A DNA stretch of 60,000 nt from Tubiluchus corallicola (taxonomy: Eukaryota > Priapulida > Priapulimorpha > Priapulimorphida > Tubiluchidae), in assembly GCA_030141605.1 (NCBI GenBank), contig JAQGDQ010000113.1:455501-515500 (forward strand), given 5' to 3'. Position 1 is the stretch's first letter. Each line of letters opens with the position of its first letter. Shown one piece after another: positions 1-12,370 of the stretch. A program made the translations under genes and the position numbers. The notes under the pieces are model-generated. The model was not told where the DNA came from, did not search any database, and saw only the letters and a list, made by a program, of their open reading frames with translations.

Positions 1-1329
1 CTGGACACTGGAAGTTTGACAATGTTCGCTAACTATTTGAACTAGCGCAGAATAATTTTAAAGAAGGACAACGTGACCTAGTATCTAGTGTATGTAAAAA
101 ACTGCAACCATATTTTTTGTTTATTCAATTGCTTGTTCGTTTACTTGATTTAACGTCAATGTGATTCAATTTGACATCCAAAAGCGCATAACATGACATT
201 CTTGTAACTATAGGGCATGTGTTGACTATCTAATGCCTGACATGGAAAGTTAGCCAATGTTACGCAATACAACACACAAGGCTGTTCTCACTACTTCCTA
301 CCCAAATGTTGTTTGCTAATTTACTGCGGATCCTGTTATGCAGAATAGACTAATAACTTGCATCAAAGTAGCATCGTCAATATTTATGTAAAGTTTAGTT
401 AACGGCATACTGAAAGCAGAATTTTTAATTTGAATAATCAACCATAAGGTGGTCCATGCATACAAACACCAAAGACATTTTGTCAAGCCACATAGGAATA
501 AAGGGAAGGTCTAGAACTACAAATAGACTAACATTATATTTATTAGTATTATAAATGATTTTGACAAATTTTTCTTAATTTGTTATACAATGGTATGATA
601 CAATGATGTTATACAAGGCGAAAACTCAGCTCGTTGAGATCTGAACTGAATGGCCAAAAAGCGGTTGATTTTTCCTACAAAAATAAATTAAATAGAATAT
701 TTGTCTGAGCGAAAACTTAGATTTACGTGGGCAGAAAGGAGGGGGGTCGGCGAAGAGAACATTGGGCACTTTTCTGTAACCATTTTGAGTGCTAAGCAGG
801 ACCATTTGACAAGCACATGATTGTCTTCTCTCACTGTTAGCCCGCGCTCCTGCAATTTTATATTTCTAATTAAAGTCAATACGCTCAATGGCAAGACGGA
901 AAAACGACAAAAAAGACAAAAGACACTAATGATAGTCGCCGGAACAACAGACAACACTAGCCATAGCAACCATAAGCGACCCTTAACAAACACAACAACA
1001 CTGACTGAGACGCCACAAATAAATAACACAAGAAATACATGTAACTTGTTTTGCGCCGAAGCAGGTAGTCATGAGATTCGAACTCGTGAGTAGCGCCCAC
1101 AGTCCGTTGTTTTAATCATTCATCCACCCCTACCATCGGATAAACGAATGGTCATCTCAAAATAAAGTAACGTTAAACTTGCTAATAAGTGCATGGATGA
1201 TTGTCGGGAAAACTGTTTGCTGTTTTCTCCTCAAGAGAAGATGTAGATATACCTAACGAGGTTAATCGACACTGCAGTTTAATATCCGATCTCCCATTTT
1301 AAAAGACTACTAGGAAAAATTAACTATTA
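1..1329. other. No gene seen
   Basis: AT-rich unique-looking sequence. Only short random frames. A tRNA-like B box on the minus strand near 1075 is the only motif noted. Confidence 0.6.
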
Positions 1330-1531
1330 ATCCGGTTCGCCGACTACGATCAAAATTTGTATCATATGCGTCGTTACTGACTCCAGTACAAAGGACGAGC
1401 AGTTTAAGCTGCATAACTCAAGACAATCTGTTTTCAAAACAAAAGAAAACGTCTGGGAGTTTGGGGACAGCACACCTGATAACCATACTACAGGCAAACA
1501 ATCACTCACATGAAGGGACGAACAATCAAAC
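1330..1531 (+). CDS. Weak candidate exon, polar peptide
   Basis: Frame open from after a TAA to a TGA near 1530. The central part looks protein-like (FKLHNSRQSVFKTKENVWEF). A possible acceptor TTACTGACTCCAG lies inside it near 1384. The antisense frame is also open, and no partner exons were found. Confidence 0.2.
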
Positions 1532-1534
1532 AGA

Positions 1535-2185
1535 AACAAAAAGATGGTCATCAAAAGCCATGAGCAATTTTGAGGGTTCTAAAAGTAACCTGCTGCTCGT
1601 GGAAGCCAACTTGCCAAACAGACAAACAGACAGGTAAATGCGAAGCAACTCTCAGAAAACAGTTGCTGTTCGAGCAACATCAACCCTGCGCATTTGGAAA
1701 TCATAAATAAAACGTGCTGCCCTCCCGTGGCTGAAAAATAAAAAATATTGTCTGCGGCACCTGCCCGGTTAAACGCATCATAATTCTAGCGGAAACCTTT
1801 GCTCATGGGAAATGTTTTGCTGCAGCGCTGATGTTTTCAGTTGGCTGTGGAAAGTCTATAGAGTCGCAAACCATGTAAACAGATGAATTCGACCTCGTAT
1901 TTTAAACGGAGCGAGAAAATTTTCGGGTTGTATTGCAATTGAAACGCAGATAAAAGTAATTTATTACCCGCGGTAGTCATTATCGTAAATAACCGCGGAA
2001 CGCATACGACTGCAACAAGATTTAAAATTCAAAATGGCGAGATGAATAAACTGTTTGTTGATTTACGAGCGTGTAAACAGTAAACACACGCGGGTGCCAG
2101 TAATGCGAATGAGCATTATACTAGACACCATGACTCAAAAAATATTTTAAAATAAACGGTAAACAGTTAGTGAATGTTTTATAGA
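1535..2185. other. No gene seen
   Basis: Somewhat less AT-rich, with scattered CpG and a CCGCGG pair near 1968 and 1995. No convincing exon on either strand. Confidence 0.55.
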
Positions 2186-2189
2186 AATC

Positions 2190-2755
2190 ATCCCAAGTTA
2201 GGCCACTGGTCAATCTGGTCACAGACTGTGGGAAGTTAGTGTAATTATAACGTTGAAAGTCTGTAAAAATTGTTTGCTGTTAGATTTAAACAGGTTTCCC
2301 TTAATTGTAGATGATCGAAGATTAGCAAAGTAGGAGAGCGACAGTTGAAAAGTTCGCCCCACAAATCGAGGTACGTTGCCTATGTGAAAGAAATTTTTCG
2401 TCCCAGGCACATCTGATTTGTATGTGAATGGCACTGTAACACTGTCAGTGGAACATATGTCTCTCATCTAGACAAATGCTCTATTGACAGTGTTACAGTG
2501 CCATTCAAATACAAATCAGACCTGCTCGGGACGAAAAAGAATCATGAAAATAATACGGTTAAAATATTTATTTCTTTTACACAGGCAACGTACCTCGGTG
2601 TGTGGCGCCAGCTTTTCAACTGTCGCTCTCCCACTTTGCTAATCTTCACTCATCTACAGTTAAAGGAAACATGCTTAAATCTAATAGCAAGCAATTTTAC
2701 AGGCTTTAAACAGTATAACTACACCAATCCCCCACAAACGTGGTACCGAAACACG
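2190..2755. repeat. Inverted repeat, two ~270-base arms, ~28-base spacer
   Basis: The sequence from 2451 down to about 2200 (minus) closely matches 2481 to about 2755 (plus). Shared blocks include TGACAGTGTTACAGTGCCAT, GGCAACGTACCTCG and TTTTCAACTGTCGCTCTCC. The plus arm has an extra ~30 AT-rich bases near 2532-2563. Both arms have frames with related peptides (YKSDVPGTK on minus, YKSDLLGTK on plus), so the ancestral unit may have been coding or simply repeated. Probably a foldback-type or inverted-duplicated mobile element. Confidence 0.75.
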
Positions 2756-4210
2756 GAACTATTTCAAATTACTTATAAGGAAAAAAATGCAATTAAAAAT
2801 CGTGACGTTAAATGACAGGCGTCGCGACACAGACATCGTAAATGGGCAAAAAATATGCAACGCATAACCTTAAATTAATTATTATAATCCATATTATGAC
2901 AGTAATTAACTGTCACTACTGCCACCATCTTCATTATCGCCCCCATTCTCACGGTCATTATCATTATTATTAGTAATTGCATAATTCATTGGGTTACAAG
3001 AAGCACTAAAAGCAATACAAAGAATTTTGTACAAAACAAAAAAACGTTTTACTAAATAATTATTACACACGGTCACAAAATTCAATTTCACTTTAAAACA
3101 CATACGTTAAGACACACAATAATATAAGTGAGGCACAATAGCGTCATATCTAAGAAGAAATGCATTCAGGGCCGGCTCTAGGTAGTTTGACGCCCTAGGT
3201 AAAGTATATTTAGCGTCCCTCCTCAACAGTCAACCCCTTTCTTCACAGTTTCCACCGCGCCCCCAATAATGCACGAAAATAATGCAACTAGTTCGTTTCA
3301 TTTAATTAGCGTTATGCACTTAAGGAATTACACACACACACACACTACGCTATTACTTAGGCTAAACTTCAAAATTAGAAAATTGCATCCAGATATTAGT
3401 GCCCTCCCAAAATTTGGCGCACTAGGCAACACCAGTGAAGAGGAGAACAAAAAGGAAACTTATGCACGAAAAAACTAAAACTCCTAACACGTTAAAGCCA
3501 TTGTAAACAAAACAAGAAATCTTTTTAAACAAACGTCTTTACAAACTGGCGTAACTGCCTAGTTTGCCTAATAGTAGAGCCGGTCCTGGACGTGTATTTT
3601 GCACCTACACTGTACACTCAAACACCTACACATATACATAATAAGCAGACGATGAAAGCCATTATCGACACGATTTATATAAAAGGCGCTTCTACTAATG
3701 CTTGTAGTGTGTTAAGTGAATGTGCATTCTAGAACATTCCACACCCGAATTTTTAAACAGGATATTTGTCCTAGTTCCCACTCGACAATGCCACTTCAAC
3801 ATATTTGCTGAGAAGCGCCGAATCAGCGTCAACAAACGGAAATCGCGCGTTTGCAACTTTACACATTCAGTCATTCGCGGTTTAAGTAAGATGTTATTGG
3901 TTGCGCTTTTTGCCTATTAAACATAATTTACAAGAAGGTATTTTTGCAGAAATTACTGCGCAATACCTGAACGCTTAAAGCCAATGATGAAATAAAATCG
4001 CAATTATTAATTTTTGAAAGGCAGGAAATGTGAAAGAAGTAAAGCTTAGTCTAGATTTGAACCAGGATCTTTTGCATTACATGTCAAACTAAACACAAGT
4101 TTAAGCTATGTTACTAAAAATAAGGCATCAAGTTAATATCTCCAAAACCAAACTAAACCAGTAAGCTATGCTACTGTCAAATAAAAAGAAAAAATAAACT
4201 GAAACATTAC
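2756..4210. other. hAT-like element (3167-3588) and otherwise featureless DNA
   Basis: Apart from the hAT-like element and a short (AC)n inside it, nothing is supported. Confidence 0.55.
3167..3588. mobile_element. hAT-like non-autonomous element
   Basis: It starts CAGGGCCGGCTCTA (3167) and ends with a 13-of-14 inverted match, TAGAGCCGGTCCTG, at 3575-3588. This terminus is typical of hAT-superfamily elements. The inner sequence has CTAGGTAA / ACTAGGCAA-like blocks. The flanking 8-mers do not match clearly, so target duplication is lost or the boundary is a few bases off. Confidence 0.6.
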
Positions 4211-7200
4211 CGAAAATATTCTCTGGTTGCTTGCATGATAAGCAGATTTATAAATTCTTCTTTAGAAACAGCTAATATACGCAAACCTTCTACAGATTTA
4301 CTACAAACAATTTCTAATCTACCAAGAATGTACAAACAAGTACGAAAATGTACACAAAATAGAGGACAACTATTATAAAGTGACTTTGAAGTTCCTGTAC
4401 AGCTTTACGAGCAAATATTTAACGTACAGTTTAGAAAGAGAACCACCCAGGTTGAAATTAAAAACATTTTGTCATGTTGTGTAGCTGTTAAACAAACACA
4501 GCATTTATTTTATTGCGTTTGGCACGCTGCAAGACTGAATCCAAAATTCAACGATTAGGTTTACTCAATGCATGCAGCGGGACAGGACACTATCTATTAT
4601 CAAATGTAATCCCTAAGATGAGACAATGAACCGACGGAGGAACGTTCCTTCAATGAGAAAAAATGACTGCAAATATGATTGAATAGATGCAGTTTTCACC
4701 ATGGTCACTGATCCATTTACAACCAGACACAGCGTTTCTCAACCATGAAACTAAGCAAACTAGCTTGGCATTTATGCTATCTGTCTCCCTATATATTATC
4801 AAATTGCCAAAAAACAAATCCATTTCATTCAATTTCAGCTGAGTTAATACAAAATTAACTGTATAATTAATTTCATGGGAAAAGTTCAGCCACAAAATTA
4901 ACTGTTTAAATCATCTGTTAGTAAATACTGTAGGGAAAATTTTTGACATGCGTCACTCGAATAAATGTTTCTTTTAAAAGCTTAGACACAATTATATTGG
5001 CGCTGAATAAACTTTATTAAATAAATTAAATAAATATTAACACAGCTTTGACTCTTTAGTCTTGTACTGCACAACAAGTTCTATATTTTTACATCAAATA
5101 CTTATATCATATACAGTGGATATACCTTAAAATAGTATAATTTTTTACTCAATTTTACGACAAAGGTGTAATTAGTGTTAAAACATGTACACCCCATTAT
5201 GAAAGACGATGCTAAACTTTCGTTAAAACCGTACGATGAGAAAATCTAAACAGGTTGATATTCCTAAACTCATGTCAACAATGGTAACTAATCTCTTCTT
5301 AACCCAATGAGTTTGCAATAACGACTTTTCAGAAGTGAGAACATCCAAATTGGTTAATTTAAATATTGGAAAATTCCAGTAGTTTACCATTCGTGTAGAG
5401 ACAGTAAAAATATTTGTGAAGGAAAACTCGCCACTTTTTCAAGCAGTACCCCCGCTTTTCTTAGTTAAAAGAAATTATGTTTTGCACAAATCCCCTTTCT
5501 TACGAAAAGCGGCTCCGCGCTTTTGCTGTACATGTTATAAACTCAGACAAGTTTCGCAAAACAGTTTTTCACAAATGTTTTTAAGCGTCTCGACAAAACA
5601 CCATAAAATTAATTTGACCTTTTCCGATAGGTAGATTAGTATTTCTATGCTTTGTAGAATACCTTTATAAATGTTTAGCCATATTAAATATATTTATAGG
5701 ACTTTAATGCTTTGCGTCCGGCCTGTTATTGAAAAGCTTCTAAGCTGAGAACAAATGTCCCTGCTGAGATAAAAAGCGACTTTTTTCTGAAATTAATAAA
5801 ATAATATATCTCGTTTTCCGCACGTCCGTCGTGTCGTCCTTAAAAGCATATCAGTCTTAGTTAGTTTAACAGTATTTTAGTTGAGGGCGACACCAACAAT
5901 GTAAACAATTCCAGTAATAGCACGTTTTGCATAATGTGGTGACATCTAGTGACAATAAAAGGAAAAGGTTACGCGTTAGCGCTCCTAATGTTTTACGCTG
6001 CCATAACCGAGAGCTCACAGATTAATGACTCTAAATTATTTAACGAAATGAATTATTTTGTAACTTTACAAAGACGAAATTGTAGACTGCCTCATATAGC
6101 TCACAGATGACGCTCAAACTGAAATGACAGAGCTGGCTGTTCCATCATTAATCTATTCGTAACTTAGCATATACAAGACAACGTAATGGCACCCGCTTTC
6201 TGCATGTTTAGAGCTAACAGATAACATTTGGCATCCATTCAGACTGAGTGAGTATCACGCACACAAACCTTAAAGCTACATAGAATCAAAATAAACATCG
6301 TCGACACAAAATGGCAACAGAGTATAAATCTCCTTCACGCTAAATTGGCTCTCTTTTCCACATATAAATCGACCAAATCGTAATCAATAAAATCCACCGA
6401 CCGTCGTGTTGTCACCAAATTATTACAAGCCATTAACTTTTAATTACTGACGCATGTTTAGTGGCAGAACATTGCAAATAAGCTACCATTGCAAGAGTAG
6501 AAACTGTATGGACACCTGCAGCAGTCACGAAACACAATAGAAAAACAACTACATCCAATGCCACAAGTAAATAAGCGTTTAAGATTAGCTAAAGATGAAA
6601 AAAGTCAAACTCACACGCTAACTGCCTCACCCCAACGTGACAGGTTAAAATAGGAATTCACATTTGAGCACGAACATCACATGGGTGGGACTTGACTCCA
6701 ACAAGTTGAAGTTAAACCTTTTAACTTTCTCTGAGGGAAAACAAGTGGGCTACCTCCTTTTATTAAGGTGGTATTGAACTGACTCAGTAACAAGCCAGAC
6801 ACCCTTGAGAGCTAACTGAGCATGTAATGTCAGTGAAATTAAATTAGATTATGTAAACAAGTTTTGTTCACGCTTGGATCATAGAGGATTATGAGTTGAA
6901 ATGGTTTGTATTATGGAAACATGTTTGATAAAACAAATAACTTTCCGATCGAAATTGTCGTAGACCTACACCTGAGTGATCAAAAACCAGATAAAAAAGG
7001 GAACCAAGAAACTGAAAAAGGCATTGAAATAAACCAGGCGTGTCTGTAAAAACAAAGAGCTCTAATAAAAATCAACATTGCTTATTTATAACACTGCCTT
7101 CTTGAGTAACATCGCCAAACAACCCAGCGTGAACTTTGTACAATTGCCAAGTTTTTCTTCTTGCAGGATACAAACTTACCCAAAATCATTCAGATAGAAT

Positions 7201-10200
7201 CACTCATTTTATGAAAGTTACGATAGACAACATGAACTTAGCCACTTGGGTTAATCAATGCCCAGGCCTGGTCAGTAGTTATCCTAGTACTGGTAGAAAT
7301 CCTGCTTTTGGGTGACTTCATCTAACACACACCTTCCCGCTTTCTGAGGTGTGTACGTGAATCGGAAGTGTGACTAAAACACCTCTACCTGTTGAGTGTC
7401 CCATCTTAGAGGAAATTCTATCCCTTGATAATCTGATAGTACGAGCACAGTCATCTGCACTAAATACGCACTGTCCCTAATACTGATTATGGGTTTGCAG
7501 TGTGCTACAACTGATAAGAAACAATTGTTTAGAGCTACTCGTTTTTTAAATGTTCTTACTAGTGCTGACCGCTGGTCAATAATAAAGGTGACCCCGTTTG
7601 TCAAGTATTAACACGTCAGGTCAAATTAGATTTCTGTGTTCAGGCGGTTCTTTTACAACCTACGCTACATTTGAGTGCGTTTGCGTTTATATTCTATATA
7701 CAACAACAAAAAATAACATAATATAAGTTAGTTTTACACATTCAAACTACAAACTACCAGAAAAAATATAGAGATGACGCCCAACCTTTCAATGAATAGC
7801 AAATCCTAGACAATATCTTTTTCCATAACTTATTAGAACTTTATAATGTGTAAAAAGAGTTTTAGAGACACTAAATTGGTTTTAAAACATATGAAATGGT
7901 GTAGTTTCAGTTTTGTGAATTTTTGAATAGTATGTTTTATATGGCTATAAAGAATAGACTAAATCTATATGTCATTTCTTCGTAGCATTTCAAGTTTCCA
8001 TATGAAATTTTTTGTACAAGTATTTGAGATCACACGTTTTTACTAATAAAAAAACACGCGACTTAGTTTGAAAAAAATCTGCAACCTCTGAGCAGGGCAG
8101 TCAGAAATCTGGTTCCACTTTCAGCCTAGAACACACAAACAACATGTCTGTGACTGCTTAATGGAATCTTTATTGTATGATGCTTCCTTATACAAATCAA
8201 TAAAGTAACTTAATCTAGCTAAGCAATAATGAGGATTAAGGAAGCATGCAATATCTTACCCAATTGGCTTCTTATATACACAGAAGATATTAGAGAATGG
8301 TTCTATTATAAGTGATAAATTATGCTGATTCGTAACGAGATTATTGAAGAAGTAAACGCAGATAAGAGTGCATTCAGACCTCCTAATTACTGCAGTGCGA
8401 ATAACGCACAGGGATTTCTGTAAAAGAGATTCACTGCATAATTGCCTAATTGTACAGCATCCGTTTAGGGGCTATGAAATGTATTGGCGGGTAATGTAAT
8501 AATACCCTCAGTGTACAATAAAAATGAAATGTATATACACATTCACGAAATTTTTTAAACAACATGTAGTGACTGAAAAAAGGTAAAATGCGTCTGGTTT
8601 TGAGCCAAAAATCGATAGGTTGTTTCATAAAACTTCAGTTGCAAATCTCTACAGAGCACAGATATTGCGTAGCCGCAGATACAAATATTAAGTGCAGAGT
8701 AACCCAACAGCAAAAAAAATAAATCAACAAATTTGTTTAAGAATATTTTAAGTATGCTCAGAGGTTAAAAATTAAAACACAATAGAAGAAATTATAACAG
8801 CAGGGTGTCTCTGTTTTATGTATTTTACTATAAGACTTGTAGCGAATTAAAGAGCTTCAAGCGTGGTGCATTTTCTACTCTTGTCAACCGATGGCGCCAA
8901 ACAGTTTGAAAAAGTGTAGACAATTGTTTACAACATGTAGTAGTGCGTCCATATCAACGACTGAACTGGTTATTAGAGTGGCGTACGCAAAACGAATGGA
9001 AATTGTAGTGATATCCTACTGGTTACTATCAAAACTTTACAGAAAACTATAAAGCATCGTTGTTGTGCGTCGGCATTTTCGTTGCCATGGCAACAGATAT
9101 TAATCTTCATCCTTTCTTCCTGATTCCGGTCATGTTTGAGTGAAAAACAAGTAAGTTTAAGTGCATCCTCACATTTGCTATCCACTCTTGCTGATTTATT
9201 AAGTCTGGCCTAACAGTTGTGCTTTCACAAATTCCACTGGGAATGGCAACCTTTATTTTAGTTTAGAACTTAAAAGACTGTTTACAGCTGCAACTAGACA
9301 ACAAAAGTGCCTCAGTTTTCTTACAGTTTACAGTTTACTGTAGTTTCTGCATTTCGAATTAGCTATTTTTTTTCAGTATAATTACACGCTTAAACTAGTC
9401 CTACATCTATTTTATCCTTTCAGACACTGTTTTAGCTAATTCTTAGAAATTGTGAGCTAAGCGTCAAAATGTACGCGCGTAGTTTAAACAAACACCTACA
9501 GAGCGGCCTATTATTAATAAATAAGTGCCTCTTTTAACAAAATTGCCGTAGAGGCTAAAAGCAAAAAATAATGAAATTACTAATAAAGAACTACTATAAA
9601 CTGGAAATGATAACAAAATTAATTAGTAAGCCAATATAACTTGAGATAACTATGATGAGTGAAAAAGCACCAGTCAATATTCAGCTAGTCATTCTAAGAA
9701 TATGTCTGCGTAAAAACATTATGGCTTAATCCATTAACTATGTTTTAAACGCTTTAATTTCTAGCCTTTTTTCATAAAATTTACATAAAAAATTAATTCT
9801 TCTTTTCTTGTTTGCTTGTGATGGTAGACGGGTCCTAACTTCAGAAATTTCGTTCACTGAGCCCAATTCAATTGAATGACATTACGCCAGGTCATCACCA
9901 AGAGCGTCAAACAGAATTTATGATACCCGACCAAATAATTACCTGTGCCGCACCAGAGATTCCGTCTTTCCGTCCAAATTCTATTCAACTTATTGTTACA
10001 CTTGTCCTGCCACCAACGTTAAACATATTTTATTATTATGCTTTAATTTATATATTATTACTTTATATTTTTGAAGTCGTAATATGAGTAATTTAATATA
10101 AATAAACAAACGTAAATACTAAATATTAAAAAACTATAAATCGTTTTACTTCTATGTAAGATTGTAAATTTTCTTTTGAAGTAATCTTTTAACTAGAGTT

Positions 10201-11034
10201 TTGCAGAAAATCAATAACAGCATTTGGTCAAACTAACACTGACAAGGATAGAACTATTTTTATAGCAAATCTGAAAAAATCTAATCACTAATTACGTGCG
10301 ATCCGTAGCTACTGTCGCCCTCTACAGCTAAAAGTTTCAACTATTTCATGATACCCAAACTACAGCTGGTCTTCTTAGTACGGCAAAGTAAACATATAAA
10401 CAAATAAAAAAATGTGTGAATAGCGTAATTGATAGCAATCTGACTAATCGTCTAAACATAAGAGTAGCTAGCATTGTTTACATCGTACTTCAGAAACAAA
10501 AAATAATAATTTTCAACTTTGATCTAACATTAATTATTTAATAACCCCTTATAAGCACTACGCTTCTTTGTTCTGTATACATTGAGTTGTACAATCTGTA
10601 TTCAAAACCTGAAAATAATTACTTTGATTTAACATTAATTATTTAATAACCCCTTATAAGCACTACGATTCTTTGTTCTGTATACATTGAGTTGTACAAT
10701 CTGTATTCAAAACCTGAAAATAATTACTCCTACGTTCAATATAATCTATAAAATTATTTATTGTTGCTACCCGGTTGTCCTAGTCAAAATCATCATCATC
10801 ATCGTCACCGCCATCATCGTCATCATTATCATCATCATCAATCATCATCATCATCATCACCATCACTATCACCATCTTAGTCATGCTAATTCTTTCTTTC
10901 CTCATCGTCATCATCTTCATAATCATGCAGAGCACCTTTTATGAGTAATTATATCCCTTGAGATCTTACCTGTCGAACTCTCTGATAGAAGTAACGTCTA
11001 CGAAAAGTACTTTCCTTGCAAACTACAACCTTAC
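4211..11034 (-). CDS. Unidentified minus-strand gene: three phase-compatible exons
   Basis: Exons in transcript order. 11034-10970: split codon, then KVVVCKESTFRRRYFYQRVR and a further Q; donor CAG|GTAAGA. 10006-9943: DKCNNKLNRIWTERRNLWCG then T; donor CAG|GTAATT. 4271-4211: VSKEEFINLLIMQATREYF; donor CG|GTAATG. Each has a usable acceptor (TTTTAACAG, GGTGGCAG, ATATTAG). The first junction is phase 0 to 0 and the second 1 base to 2 bases (G|CT, Ala), so the chain reads continuously. Exons are 65, 64 and 61 bases separated by introns of about 1 and 5.7 kb. The peptide is basic and aromatic and looks intracellular. Family not recognised. Exons at 12.1, 18.4 and 25.1 kb on the same strand may belong upstream, with missing links. 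The 3' end is not located. Confidence 0.55.
4272..9942. other. Presumed intron of the minus-strand gene
   Basis: AT-rich sequence with no supported exon. A minus frame at 9185-8973 and weak donor-like sites near 7176 and 8262 were examined without finding a bounded, open exon. A faint 5S-SINE-like block (GGCCTGGTCAGTAG near 7265) is present. Confidence 0.5.
10516..10725. repeat. Tandem duplication, 2 x 105 bases
   Basis: Units 10516-10620 and 10621-10725 differ at only about three positions (for example GATCTAAC versus GATTTAAC and CGCTTC versus CGATTC). The near identity marks a recent duplication. Confidence 0.9.
10785..10875. repeat. (ATC)n microsatellite, imperfect
   Basis: ATCATCATC tracts interrupted by GTC, ACC and CTC, directly after the 105-base duplication and ending about 90 bases below the 11.0-kb minus exon. 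Confidence 0.9.
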
Positions 11035-12050
11035 CTGTTAAAACGTATTCGAACAGGCAAGAAGATTAATAGATCCTGTCACTAACAAAAAACTAATTCT
11101 ATTTTTCTAGTCCTGTTATTCATATTAATTTCGTATTTTTCCTCTTCTACTAAAATCCGAGTGGTCAGTGTTTCGTTTAGGGCGATTGTATAAAATCATC
11201 TCAACATTGTCAACATCGTTATCAATTATAGCGACCATCTTATTCAAGCTAATTCTCTCGTTCCTTATTTAGTTATTTATTTATATTCATTTCTTTCTTT
11301 AGTCATTCATTAATCTACCTATTTATTTATCTATTTATTTACTTAATTGTTTAAAACGTGATCTCTCAATAAAATTTTTACTTTCACTGTTTTTATTCCC
11401 GCTTTATTTGCTCGTTTTTTTCTTATTACTCATTAGCATAACAAGCAGACTGATATTCAATACCTGCTTACTCATTAAATAAACACACCTGATAACATTA
11501 AAGGGAGCCGCCATCGCCCTTTAATCCAAACATAATTTAATGTAAGAGAAACCCTTCCAGCGGTAATAGAATCAATAGAAGCCCTGTGGATTTCCATATT
11601 ATAATAATAATTGTTGCATATGACTCAGTTACTGTAGATATACATATGTAAGACAATTTGAACTACATGTATGAAACGAACTGAGCCAAATTAAGTCAAA
11701 ACACGCATCAAATTACTAAACACTCAAGAAGAGAAATCTTTTTTAAAATTAATAAATAACATTTAATATAATTATTAAGATAGTAGCATACTATAACATC
11801 GGTCAGGTCATGCATTAATAATTACAAACACTGTTATTAATACATTACTACAAAACGTAGTGACATCTTTTGCCAACAAATATGAAGCAACATAAACTGG
11901 TGCTTCCTTAAGGGTTTTATTATAGATAGGTAACTGCAAGAGTTTGGTTACTTCTGCAGTCTGTACGCAATTGCACAAAACTTTTCGTACTGTACTTTTT
12001 AAATTTTGTAAGCGTTTAAGATTATAATAATTGGCCTACGTGCAGATTAC

Positions 12051-12094
12051 ATTATCCGTTCCTTGGCAATCATTCGCAGTCTGTGATCAGTTAT
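12051..12094 (-). CDS. Possible minus-strand exon
   Basis: A 44-base segment, open only in the frame reading ITDHRLRMIAKERI, ends at donor AT|GTAATC and begins after a weak acceptor (AAGTTTAG) with a poor pyrimidine tract. It lies between the 18.4-kb and 11.0-kb minus exons, but its 2-base overhang does not fit the 11.0-kb exon directly. It is either a member of the same gene with another exon between, or chance. Confidence 0.3.
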
Positions 12095-12292
12095 CTAAAC
12101 TTAGCTAACTTTAACTTATTCTGTGATTTCTGAAACATTAATGGACCATATCCTGACGCCATCTGCAGAGAAAATAGTGAACGAAAGACTGATCTAGTTT
12201 CGGCAAAATTGAACCAGTTTTTCCGATTGAGCAAGCAAGTTTAAAATTGTTATAGGTACGTTTGATTTACAACAATATCTATCTTTGTAAAA

Positions 12293-12363
12293 GCATCGGT
12301 GGTTCAGTGGTAGAATGCTCGCCTGCCACGCGGGCGGCCCGGGTTCGATTCCCGGCCGATGCA
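12293..12363 (+). tRNA. tRNA-Gly (anticodon GCC)
   Basis: A complete 71-base cloverleaf. The 7-bp acceptor stem GCATCGG pairs with CCGATGC, with discriminator A. The D arm carries the A box (TGGTTCAGTGG). The anticodon stem CTCGC/GCGGG closes the loop CTGCCAC with anticodon GCC at 12325-12327. The T arm contains the B box GGTTCGATTCC. A run of seven Ts begins right after it at 12364, a standard Pol III terminator. No intron. It appears functional and lies between candidate exons of a minus-strand gene. Confidence 0.96.
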
Positions 12364-12370
12364 TTTTTTT
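12364..12370 (+). terminator. Pol III terminator of tRNA-Gly
   Basis: Run of seven T directly after the discriminator base of the tRNA-Gly gene. Confidence 0.85.

Noticed and set aside
7225-7330. Fourth 5S-SINE copy
   Set aside because: Only one block (GGCCTGGTCAGTAG) matches; body and tail do not.
8973-9185. Minus frame with polar peptide (KHDRNQEERMKINICC)
   Set aside because: Donor-like GTAAAG is weak and no acceptor or partner exon was found.
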